Shown here: positions 1 to 10,168 of the stretch, piece by piece
How the letters are laid out: the number at the start of each line of letters is the position of its first letter
Position numbering within the stretch: the first letter of the stretch is position 1
DNA from: Dryomyza anilis
Taxonomy: Eukaryota; Arthropoda; Insecta; Diptera; Dryomyzidae
NCBI GenBank assembly: GCA_951804985.1
Contig: OX638132.1
Location: 106,549,737-106,613,736, forward strand
Length of the DNA: 64,000 nt
Direction of reading: 5' to 3'
Program-made: the position numbers and the translations under genes
Notes under the pieces: generated by a model
Told to the model about the DNA's origin: nothing
Databases searched by the model: none
The model's input: only the letters and a program-made list of their open reading frames with translations

Positions 1-30
1 GGGATTTATCCCAAAAGGTGGCTTCTATGC

Positions 31-92
31 ACCTACCCATTTGTAAATATGGGTATCAAATGAATGGAAATTCTTCAGCATTGAAATTTCTG
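31..92 (+). repeat. DINE-1-like element, fragment
   Basis: The stretch CACCTACCCATTTGTAAATA and what follows, up to the ATTCTTCAGC motif, matches the 3' half of the DINE-like copies at 37561, 58436 and 59591. Head and tail are missing here, so this is only a scrap of the family. Confidence 0.8.
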
Positions 93-184
93 TATTGGAT
101 TAAATTTCTGTATTTAACGAAATCATTCATGAAAATGATCCACAAAGTATTTTGTACATTTTACGAATGACGGATATTGAACTG

Positions 185-300
185 TGACGTAATTTTGTAT
201 ATCGTTGAGCCAAAATACATGACTGTGGCTACATAAATATTTTGAATTAAAAGTTCAGTTTACGCCACGCCCATTTTTGTACCTTAGAAGGGCGAAGAAA
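185..300 (+). repeat. Fragment of the GCCACGCCC interspersed repeat
   Basis: The run CATGACTGTGGCTA, then TTAAAAGTT, then CACGCCCATTTTTGTACCTT recurs in the same order at 43080-43155. It is therefore a piece of the diverged repeat family described at 41561-43390. The family name is unknown to me. Confidence 0.7.
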
Positions 301-1758
301 CTGTATTGTTTTTTTTTATTATTTGCGTTTATTTTCATTTTATCTTCAACGAACTACGCTAGTACGTTCGTCGTGCAGGTATAAACGAAATTCATTTCAT
401 TATCTACCAATTCGTAGGCCGCATATCGCAGAAACTGCATTATTTTGGTTTTTGGTGCACACATGCACGGCGGACTGCGAAATGGAGCAGGTATAAAACC
501 AAACACAAGCAGACCCAAACATCTTATCGATTGGAGAAGACTAGTGATGCCAACTAATTGGGTTTCCCGCTGAATATGTTTGTTTTTGAAAATAAAAAAT
601 TGAAAATAAAAGTTGTCAACTCTACAGTGTGCAGAAGCCACCTTATGTATTATTTGCCGGCATATATTTCATATGTGGTACAACTGAAAAGCAACACTTA
701 AGTGTTTCCCATTACTTTCATATTTATAATTGTTGTATTTTATTTTTGTTATTCAAAAAATATATGTATATATTTATATTCATTTTTATAATTTTCTGTA
801 GGCTCTCTTTTAAAAGAGTACATCGAAAAATATCTCAAATATATTTTTAGTTAATTAATTCAACAATGTAAAATGAACACTGAATGTAGTAAAATTAAAA
901 GCATTTACACTAATTTCTCACCATTTTCAAATTTTGCATTTTCCGCACAAAAACAAATACATCAATGTGTTACTGCTCACTGAGAAAATGTTTGCTAAAC
1001 GTATTGGCGGAATCCATACACATAAAGGATACATATAAAACAACAACAGAAATGCAGAGCATGGTTGATGATTAAAGCCAGATATTTTTCGGTTACGGCC
1101 CACCAAAATATGTATTTTAAATGTGTATTATTTTTCCTGTAAACACGTCTGCTTTTTTATAGCATGGATACAGTATTGGGTATGCTTATGAATGGGAAAT
1201 TGGTTGTTTGGCATCCAATCAACCAGATAGAGGAAGCACTTGCGCCATTTGCTCTTTACCCATTCTTCGTTCGGTACCTTGTGTTTGGCACCCCTTCTAC
1301 TTACTGTTCATGAATACCATTTTTTCAATTTCGGCAATGTAAGAATTCTTTTATTTTAACATAAATGGCCTGCGTGCGAACCAGTCCTTGTTCACATTGT
1401 GTGGTTCTTGGTTTGATTTGTATTGCTTTGATTACTTCTTTAGAAGCGCCGATAAATGATTACTTTGGACACGATTATTGGTGTAACATAATTTGTTTAA
1501 GTAACAAGTGCGTAACACATTTCGTTACATTTCGTATGTAATTTGTTGGTCATTTTATACTTTTAGATTTGTAATGTTATTTTACAAGTATCCTAGTAGA
1601 AATGTCATCCATCATTCCTCAATGGATACTATGTCAGTTCATTAATAGTCGGTTATCGTTACCACCTTCGATTTCATAAATGTAAATAATCTTGTTGATT
1701 GTTAATGGCATGACTTTAATAATTTGATATTTACCTTCGATATTGAATTTTGATTACG
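301..1758. other. A/T-rich stretch without recognisable gene
   Basis: Short open frames (for example 354-641 minus) show no recognisable domain. The sequence AGTGATGCCAACT near 543 resembles a hAT-type element end and recurs inverted near 63241, but no partner end is evident here. Nothing else is supported. Confidence 0.6.
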
Positions 1759-1935
1759 TACACAGAAAATAAAAATATTCTATGTATTTATGATTTTATT
1801 TAAAGTATATTGTTAAGTTCCTCAAGCTAGCAATAATTTCACATAAACATATTATGAATAATTTTCATACATTTTATGAATTCATTTGAAATATTTATGT
1901 ATTCTTTCATCATATTTGTATTTATTAACGTTGTC
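1759..1935 (+). repeat. A/T-rich element fragment with TACACAGAAAA end
   Basis: It begins TACACAGAAAATAAAAA and is rich in TTCAT/ATGAA motifs, like the elements ending at 9110 and 47183. Homology is weak and the right end is not defined. Confidence 0.35.
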
Positions 1936-2175
1936 TGTTATCTCACCAGAGAGTGGTTTCACTCCTCTCTCAAATCAATATGGGTTTTGTAAATATTGCG
2001 CAGTCAGCTGCTCTTGACGTTCTGGGCATTGCAATTCAATGTGACCTCCGTTGAAATGATCACATATTCGATGTGTCGAAAGAAGCGGCCAAGTGCCTCG
2101 GTTTTCTGAAACTGTGTAAGACATACTTTACTCCTGCTGACTTACGCACTGTCTACACTACCTATATTCGGCCTA

Positions 2176-2184
2176 AGATGGAAT
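2176..2184. repeat. Left 9-bp target-site duplication of the foldback
   Basis: AGATGGAAT lies directly before the element's first base and recurs exactly at 7709-7717. The flanking LINE reading frame needs only one copy. Confidence 0.9.
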
Positions 2185-2446
2185 AAGTCCGTGAAGTTAA
2201 ATTCGTCGCGAACTTACCGGAGACACAAACCACATACTTTTAACAGAGGTATGTTAACCGTCTGTTAAGCGTAATGTACCTTTCAGTAATCATTTTAAAA
2301 AATTATTAAATATGTTTATCGAAAGGACCCAAAAAAAATGCTCACCGTTTTAAAAACTCCAATGTACAACCTTTTTAAAATATTAGGTCCCATTAGTAAA
2401 TAGTCATCCGCGACTCGACAGTAACCACTTCAACATAATTACCTTT

Positions 2447-5445
2447 TCACTTGGGATAATCAATTTTCACAAAATAATTAAAAATATCAGACGTATCGAT
2501 CCGGTATTGGCGGTCATATTTTTGGAAAGCCTTATGCATTACCTAATCAACGTATTAGGTTAAGTTAGTGCACAAGACTGCCGGACTGGCCAGTGGCCAC
2601 TTCATCATGATGGCTTTTTTAATTTTTTTATCATATATGACCAATTTTCAAAATATAATTAAAAATGTTAAGCGTATCGATCCGGTATTGTCGGTAATAT
2701 TTTTGAAAAGCCCTATTCAGTACCTAATCAACGTGTTAGGTTAAGTTAGTGCACAAGACTCCCGGACTGGCCAGTGGCCACTTCATCATGATGACTTTTT
2801 TAATTTTTGTTCATCATATATGCCAAATTTTCAAAAAATAATTGAAAATATCAGGCGTATCGATCCGGTATTGGCGGTCATATTTTTGAAAAGCCCTATT
2901 CAGTACCTAATCAACGTATTAGGTTAAGTTAGTGCACAAGACTCCCAGACTGGTCAGTGGCCACTTCATCATGATGGGTTTTTTTAAATTTTTTTTCATC
3001 ATATATGACAAATTTTCAAAAAATAATTAAAAATATCAGGCGTATCGATCCGATATTGGCGGTCATATTTTTGAAAAGCCCTATTCAGTACCTAATCAAC
3101 GTATTAGGTTAAGTTAGTGCACAAGACTCCCGGACTGGCCAGTGGCCACTTCATCATGATGGCTTTTTTCGTTTTTTTATCATATATGACCAATTTTCAA
3201 AAAATAATTAAAAATGTTAAGCGTATCGATCCGGCATTGTCGGTCATATTTTTGAAAAGCCCTATTCAGTACCTAATCAACGTATTAGGTTAAGTTAGTG
3301 CACAAGACTCCCGGACTGGCCAGTGGCCATTTCATCATGATGGCTTTTTTCGTTTTTTTTATCATATATGACCAATTTTCAAAAAATAATTAAAAATGTT
3401 AAGCGTATCGATCCGGCATTGTCGGTCATATTTTTGAAAAGCCCTATTCAGTACCTAATCAACGTATTAGGTTAAGTTAGTGCACAAGACTCCCGGACTG
3501 GCCAGTGGCCATTTCATCATGATGACTTTTTTTCATTTTTTTCATCATATATGACAAATTTTCAAAAAATAATTAAAAATATCAGGCGTATCGATCCGAT
3601 ATTGCCGGTCATATTTTTGAAAAGCCCTATTCAGTACCTAATCAACGTATTAGGTTAAGTTAGTGCACAAGACTCCCGGACTGGCCAGTGGCCACTTCAT
3701 CATGATGGCTTTTTTCGTTTTTTTATCATATATGACCAATTTTCAAAAAATAATTAAAAATGTTAAGCGTATCGATCCGGCATTGTCGGTGATATTTTTG
3801 AAAAGCCCTATTCAGTACCTAATCAACGTGTTAGGTTAAGTTAGTGCACAAGACTCCCGGACTGGCCAGAGGCCACTTCATCATGATGACGTTTTTAATT
3901 TTTGTTCATCATATATGCCAAATTTTCAAAAAATAATTAAAAATATCAGGCGTATCGATCCGGTATTGGCGGTCATATTTTTGAAAAGCCCTATTCAGTA
4001 CCTAATCAACGTATTAGGTTAAGTTAGTGCACAAGACTCCCAGACTGGTCAGTGGCCATTTTTTTTTTAATTTTTTTTTAAATTTTTTTTCATCATATAT
4101 GACAAATTTTCAAAAAATAATTAAAAATATCAGACGTATCGATCCGATATTGGCGGTCATATTTTTGAAAAGCCCTATTCAGTACCTAATCAACGTATTA
4201 GGTTAAGTTAGTGCACAAGACTCCCGGACTAGCCAGTGGCCACTTCATCATGATGGCTTTTTTCGTTTTTTTATCATATATGACCAATTTTCAAAAAATA
4301 ATTAAAAATGTTAAGCGTATCGATCCGGCATTGTCGGTCATATTTTTGAAAAGCTCTATTCAGTACCTAATCAACGTATAAGGTTAAGTTAGTGCACAAG
4401 ACTCCCGGACTGGCCAGTGGCCACTTCATCATGATGGCTTTTTTCGTTTTTTTATCATATATGACCAATTTTCAAAAAATAATTAAAAATGTTAAGCGTA
4501 TCGATCCGGCATTGTCGGTCATATTTTTGAAAAGCCCTATTCAGTACCTAATCAACGTATTAGGTTAAGTTAGTGCACAAGACTCCCAGACTGGTCAGTG
4601 GCCACTTCATCATGATGGCTTTTTTCGTTTTTTTATCATATATGACCAATTTTTAAATAATTAAAAATGTTAAGCGTATCGATCCGGCATTGTCGGTCAT
4701 ATTTTTGAAAAGCCCTATTCAGTACCTAATCAACGTATTAGGTTTAGTTAGTGCACAAGACTCCCAGACTGGTCAGTGGCCACTTCATCATGATGACTTT
4801 TTTAATTTTTTTATCATATATGACCAATTTTCAAAAAATAATTAAAAATGTTAAGCGTATCGATCCGGCATTGTCGGTCATATTTTTGAAAAGCTCTATT
4901 CAGTACCTAATCAACGTATAAGGTTAAGTTAGTGCACAAGACTCCCGGACTAGCCAGTGGCCACTTCATTTTGATGGCTTTTTTCGTTTTTTTATCATAT
5001 ATGACCAATTTTCAAAAAATAATTAAAAATGTTAAGCGTATCGATCCGGCATTGTCGGTCATATTTTTGAAAAGCTCTATTCAGTACCTAATCAACGTAT
5101 AAGGTTAAGTTAGTGCACAAGACTCCCGGACTGGCCAGTGGCCACTTCATCATGATGGCTTTTTCGTTTTTTTATCATATATGACCAATTTTCAAAAAAT
5201 AATTAAAAATGTTAAGCGTATCGATCCGGCATTGTCGGTCATATTTTTGAAAAGCCCTATTCAGTACCTAATCAACGTATTAGGTTAAGTTAGTGCACAA
5301 GACTCCCAGACTGGTCAGTGGCCACTTCATCAAAATGACTTTTTTAAAATTTTTTTTCATCATATATGACAAATTTTCAAAAAATAATTAAAAATATCAG
5401 GCGTATCGATCCGATATTGGCGGTCATATTTTCGAAAAAGCCCTA
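2447..5445 (+). repeat. Left arm: ~182-bp tandem array, 17 units
   Basis: The anchor CCTAATCAACGTATTAGG recurs at about 2542, 2723, 2905, 3091, 3272, 3453, 3637, 3818, 4001, 4183, 4367, 4548, 4731, 4907, 5090, 5270 and 5453. Each unit contains small dyads: CCTAAT..ATTAGG, TGGCCAGTGGCCA and TCATCATGATGA. Two unit types alternate irregularly. One reads ATATCAGGCGTATCGATCCG with TTGGCGG; the other reads ATGTTAAGCGTATCGATCCG with TTGTCGG. Confidence 0.95.
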
Positions 5446-5533
5446 TTCAGTACCTAATCAACGTATTAGGTTAAGTTAGTGCACAAGACTCCCAGACTGG
5501 TCAGTGGCCACTTCATCATGATGGCTTTTTCAT
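5446..5533. other. Central spacer of the palindrome
   Basis: The inverted match of the arms stops here. The spacer is itself most of one satellite unit in left-arm orientation, closed by CTTTTTCATGAGGGC at 5524-5538, so no unique 'body' remains between the arms. Confidence 0.8.
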
Positions 5534-7420
5534 GAGGGCTTTTCAAAAATATGACCGCCAATATCGGATCGATACGCCTGATATTTTTAATTATTTTTTG
5601 AAAATTTGTCATATATGATGAAAAAAAATTTTAAAAAAGTCATTTTGATGAAGTGGCCACTGACCAGTCTGGGAGTCTTGTGCACTAACTTAACCTAATA
5701 CGTTGATTAGGTACTGAATAGGGCTTTTCAAAAATATGACCGACAATGCCGGATCGATACGCTTAACATTTTTAATTATTTTTTGAAAATTGGTCATATA
5801 TGATAAAAAAACGAAAAAGCCATCATGATGAAGTGGCCACTGGCCAGTCCGGGAGTCTTGTGCACTAACTTAACCTTATACGTTGATTAGGTACTGAATA
5901 GAGCTTTTCAAAAATATGACCGACAATGCCGGATCGATACGCTTAACATTTTTAATTATTTTTTGAAAATTGGTCATATATGATAAAAAAACGAAAAAAG
6001 CCATCAAAATGAAGTGGCCACTGGCTAGTCCGGGAGTCTTGTGCACTAACTTAACCTTATACGTTGATTAGGTACTGAATAGAGCTTTTCAAAAATATGA
6101 CCGACAATGCCGGATCGATACGCTTAACATTTTTAATTATTTTTTGAAAATTGGTCATATATGATAAAAAAATTAAAAAAGTCATCATGATGAAGTGGCC
6201 ACTGACCAGTCTGGGAGTCTTGTGCACTAACTAAACCTAATACGTTGATTAGGTACTGAATAGGGCTTTTCAAAAATATGACCGCCAATATCGGATCGAT
6301 ACGCCTGATATTTTTAATTATTTTTTGAAAATTGTCATATATGATGAAAAAAAAAATTAAAAAAGCCATCATTATGAAGTGGCCACTGACCAGTCCGGGA
6401 GTCTTGTGCACTAACTTAACCTAATACGCTGATTAGGTACTGAAAAGGGCTTTTAAAAATATGACCGCTAATACCGGATCGATGCACCTGATATTTTTAA
6501 TTATTTTTTGAAAATTTGTCATATATGATGAAAAAAAATAAAAAAAAAGCCATCATGATGAAGTGGCCACTGACCAGTCTGGGAGTCTTGTGCACTAACT
6601 TAACCTAATACGTTGATTAGGTACTGAATAGGGCTTTTCAAAAATATGACCGACAATGCCGGATCGATACGCTTAACATTTTTAATTATTTAAAAATTGG
6701 TCATATATGATAAAAAAACGAAAAAAGCCATCATGATGAAGTGGCCACTGGCCAGTCCGGGAGTCTTGTGCACTAACTTAACCTAATACGTTGATTAGGT
6801 ACTGAATAGAGCTTTTCAAAAATATGTCCGACAATGCCGGATCGATACGCTTAACATTTTTAATTATTTTTTGAAAATTGGTCATATATGATAAAAAAAC
6901 GAAAAAAGCCATCATGATGAAGTGGCCACTGGCCAGTCCGGGAGTCTTGTACACTAACTTAACCTAATACGTTGATTAGGTACTGAATAGGGCTTTTCAA
7001 AAATATGACCGCCAATATCGGATCGATACGCCTGATATTTTTAATTATTTTTTGAAAATTTGTCATATATGATGAAAAAAAATTTAAAAAAAAGCCATCA
7101 TGATGAAGTGGCCAATGACCAGTCTGGGAGTCTTGTGCACTAACTTAACCTAATACGTTGATTAGGTACTGAATAGGGCTTTTCGAAAATATGACCGACA
7201 ATATCGGATCGATACGCCTGATATATTTAATTATTTTTTGAAAATTGTCATATATGATGAAACAAAAATTAAAAAAGCCATCATGATGAAGTGGCCTCTG
7301 ACCAGTCCGGGAGTCTTGTGCACTAACTTAACCTAATACGCTGATTAGGTACTGAAAAGGGCTTTTGAAAAATATGACCGCTAATACCGGATCGATACGT
7401 CTGATATTTTTAATTATTTT
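5534..7420 (-). repeat. Right arm: inverted ~182-bp tandem array
   Basis: The units are the reverse complement of those on the left, with anchors near 5704, 5884, 6065, 6245, 6428, 6612, 6794, 6973, 7160 and 7348. The units nearest the centre match the left arm in order, including unit-private variants. About two extra units (near 6241-6606) interrupt the pairing. Confidence 0.95.
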
Positions 7421-7708
7421 GTGAAAATTGATTATCCCAAGTGAAAAGGTCATTATGTTGAAGTGGTTACTGTCGAGTCGCGGATGACTATTAACTAATG
7501 GGACCTAATATATTAAAAAGGTTGTACATTGGAGTTTTTAAAACGGTGACCATTTTTTTTTTGGGTCCATTCGATAAACATATTTAATAATTTTTTAAAC
7601 TGATTACTGAAAGGTACATTACACTTAACAGACGGTTAACATACCTCTGTTAAAAGTTTGTGGTTTGTGTCTCCGGTAAGTTCGCGACGAATTTAACTTC
7701 ACGGACTT

Positions 7709-7717
7709 AGATGGAAT
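7709..7717. repeat. Right 9-bp target-site duplication of the foldback
   Basis: A second AGATGGAAT follows the element's last base and runs straight into the resumed LINE codons for NSHIW. Confidence 0.9.
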
Positions 7718-7860
7718 ACAATTCGCACATATGGGCTTCAAATTCTTCTTTGGAGTTCCTGGATCGAATCCAACAACGTGCAATATATTTAATAGGAGAT
7801 GAAAATATTTCATCCTTATTCGTTCTTCAGTCGCACGATACGTTTGTGGAATAATCTACC

Positions 7861-8120
7861 TGCGTCTGTTTTTTCCGACATTTTTAATATTGGGAACTGT
7901 AAAGCAAACATCCACCGAAACTACTCCATCTTTCCTCCTCCCTTTAACCTATAATCCTTTCTTACCATCAACACTGAGCATTGCTTGAATTGCGTCTGTT
8001 TTTTCCGACATTTTTAATATTGGGAACTGTAAAGCAAACATCCACCGAAACTACTCCATCTTTCCTCCTCCCTTTAACCTATAATCCTTTCTTACCATCA
8101 ACACTGAGCATTGCTTGAAT
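7861..8120 (+). repeat. Perfect 130-bp tandem duplication in the LINE tail
   Basis: The unit begins TGCGTCTGTTTTTTCCGACA and covers the last ORF2 codons, the stop and part of the 3' UTR. The two units (7861-7990 and 7991-8120) appear identical. It is present in both copies of the large duplication, so it predates that event. Confidence 0.93.
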
Positions 8121-8389
8121 TGGGGCTTGAATAGGAGCGTTGGTTAATTTAAAAAAAAAAAATATTTATTAAAAAATAATAATTTCCGTGCGTGCTTTAT
8201 CGCAAACCGCTTTTATTATTTAATATTATTAATTGATAACACTGTTCTCCAAGAATTTTCCACAGAAATGAAACTTATCATTTCTGGAAGATTTCGGTCT
8301 CCTGATTCTTGCTGCGTACTCAGAATTTTCCCTATACGTCGAGATTTTGCAATTTTTGGTACTTTAAATCGCAAGTTATGAAGAATACG

Positions 8390-9110
8390 TTTCATCATAT
8401 TAATGAACCAAAACATAAAATACAACATATATGTTCATCAAATTGAAGAACGCTGTTCATTAAACCAAATTTCTACCAACATTTTTTTTTTCGTTAATTT
8501 TTTGCCTTACTTCTTAGTTCTCACGTACTTCTTGTATGTTATTTCTTATATAATGCTTGCTCGACATCCATAAATTAGTAAAATGTTTTATAATATATTT
8601 ATTATAATTACTACTTTTTATTAATAAAAAGTTATATTTATAAAAAATATTTTTTTCGAACTAATTTTTTTTTCGAACAAAAATTTTTTTTCGAACAATT
8701 TTTTTTTTCGAAAAAAAAAATTTTCTAACCAATTTTTTTTTCGAACAAAATTTTTTTTTTTGGAAAAATGTTTTTTTGGAACTATTTTACTTCCCTAAAT
8801 TTTTTTTTCGGATAATTTTTATACAATTTTTTTCATGTTATTTTTTAAATAAAATTTTTACAACACTTTTTTTTTGATTTATTTCATAAAAAAAAAAAAA
8901 ATATTTTGAAAAAATATTATCAACAAATTCATCAATATGACAATTCAAATTCATTGTATTGAATATTTTGTTCATATATATAATGAATGCATTCATTAAT
9001 ATGTCATTTAATGAACGGTGGTATCAATATGATGAAACTGGTAGTTGGTGAAAAAATTCATAATATTTATGAATAAATTCATCATATTGAAGAATTTTTT
9101 TTTCTGTGTA
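8390..9110 (-). repeat. A/T-rich non-autonomous element (TACACAG end)
   Basis: The reverse complement starts TACACAGAAAAAAAAATTCT. It shares with 46683-47183 the ordered blocks AAAACATTTTACTAAT, ATGTCGAGC, AAGAAATAACATACAAGAA and AAATTTGGTTTAATGAA. Many TTCATCATATTGAA-type motifs fill it. The far end is not defined, and I see no coding capacity. Confidence 0.6.
8650..8835. repeat. Poly-T / TTCGAAC degenerate array
   Basis: Runs of 7-12 T alternate with CGAAC or GGAAC, roughly eight times. A single such unit (CCGAACAATTTTTTTT) sits at the same place in the related element at 46785-46806, suggesting local expansion. Confidence 0.75.
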
Positions 9111-9928
9111 TATTTTAGTTATCGATACTAGTGGGGTTTTTCATCTCATTTTAATATACGTATATAAAAGTATATTTAACCAGACAAAAAATATAAGGGC
9201 ATAGCTCTTTTGAAGCTAACATGAACGGACTTTAGCCAAAGGAATGACAAGACTTCTAAATGTTACAATGTAGATGACTGATCATTTTTTTTTTTATATG
9301 CTTGTTTACAGCGTGAGGTCCTTGCACTTGAAATGTATTTCCACGGTTGGAGACTGATAGAAAAGTAGAGAAACTGGTTGTAAAACCAGTTTAAAGAAGA
9401 AAAAAAGCGACATTATAAAATTTTTCCTATTTACTCTTTAGGCTTACATAGAGTTACTCTTGCTTTGGAGGATTAACCACGGGTATATTGCAAATCAGGT
9501 TTACATGTGGTTTATACCGATGAGTATGGCTTCTTGTTTGCTTTTACGGATGTAATGTAAGATGAATGAAATTTTGTATGATCATTTTTAATAAATTACA
9601 CTACACAACAGCCATTCTGCTCAGAACTCAAGACTATTTTTGTATATGTAAAATGACTCTTTGGCTAGGTTTTCAAAATATCACCAATAACTTTGGAACC
9701 GAGCTTACAAAAAGGTGGTCACATAAATTTGTATATATCTCGAGTTCTAAATAACTCATATGATCAAGTGTTATATCGAATGAATATACAATAAACATTT
9801 CTCATAACATTTTTAAAATTTCATAATGAGATGATACACAGTTTGTAATATTCCAAAAATAGTCCACACTCTTTCAAATAATTTCACTTTCAATGACAAA
9901 AATATATGGGTAAGATTTCATATGAGTT
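9111..9928. other. Non-coding stretch inside the duplicated block
   Basis: I see no element ends, RNA gene or convincing open frame. The 62-codon frame at 9566-9754 has no recognisable feature. Confidence 0.55.
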
Positions 9929-10168
9929 ATTTAGGGAGAGGGAGGAAGGAAAGATGGAGTAGTGTGGTGAATGTTTGTTTTGAATCTGCCAATATCACAA
10001 ATGTCGGGAAAAACAGACGCAAGGAGATTGTTCCACAAACGTATCGTGCGACTGAAGAACGAATTCTCTCTCTGTAATGCATACTTCTGTTGAGAGCTGT
10101 GGGAACTACTGTTTGAATTAGGCCATGTATTTCCCTCGAACACTTACCATTGCCATACCTATAAAACA
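9929..10168 (-). mobile_element. LINE 3' relic, cut by the duplication breakpoint
   Basis: The minus strand encodes FSRTIRLWNNLLASVFPDIC and NIHHTTPSFLPPSP, then a TAA at 9931-9929. This is the same C-terminal region as the + strand LINE at 7820-7951. Upstream codons are cut at 10168, where the sequence switches to foldback satellite. The intact upstream context survives only at the second copy (17484-17760). Confidence 0.8.

Larger units (their letters stand above)
2185..7708. mobile_element. Foldback (FB-like) element with tandem-repeat arms
   Basis: The ends are perfectly inverted: AAGTCCGTGAAGTTAAATTC on the left and its reverse complement at 7689-7708. Homology continues through unique flank sequence (about 2185-2500 against 7395-7708) into long arms of a ~182-bp tandem repeat. 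The arms point at each other around a spacer at 5446-5533. Left is about 17 units and right about 10-11. The 9-bp duplication AGATGGAAT and arms of tandem subunits are the hallmarks of Drosophila Foldback elements (known for that class). Membership in this class is my inference. No transposase reading frame exists inside, so it must be non-autonomous. Open frames such as 6133-6411 are read-through of satellite units. Confidence 0.88.
1985..8160 (+). mobile_element. Non-LTR retrotransposon relic (ORF2 C-terminus and 3' end), split by a foldback element
   Basis: The sequence on either side of the foldback encodes the region downstream of the reverse transcriptase palm of an insect LINE. To the left are KEAAKCLGFLKLCKTYFTPA and LRTVYTTYIRPKMEY; to the right, MEYNSHIW and LDRIQQRAIYLIGDENISS. 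Removing the insert and one copy of its 9-bp duplication brings the two halves back into one frame. The element is dead: a TGA replaces the expected Trp codon near 2056, codons between DENISS and FFSRTIRLWNNLPAS are deleted near 7808, and the 5' part is absent. The ORF ends in FPPPFNL and TAA near 7951. A 3' tail reads AGCGTTGGTTAATTT followed by about 12 A (8149-8160). I do not assign a clade. The family is clear from the motifs. Confidence 0.85.
2612..10168 (+). repeat. Large tandem duplication, copy 1 (7557 bp)
   Basis: This block starts at GGCTTTTTTAA inside the left foldback arm and ends at ATAAAACA in the minus-strand LINE relic. It recurs immediately at 10169. Both original breakpoints carry GGCTT, so the junction has about 5 bp of microhomology. 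The copy contains most of the foldback, the right LINE half, the 130-bp duplication and an A/T-rich element. Confidence 0.95.

Noticed and set aside
6133..6411. 92-codon minus frame, also at 13690-13968
   Set aside because: It is a read-through of two satellite units in the foldback arm; the same peptide repeats within itself.
2447..7420. Regularly spaced repeats suggesting a CRISPR array
   Set aside because: The repeats are contiguous ~182-bp satellite units with no unique spacers, in a eukaryotic transposon setting.
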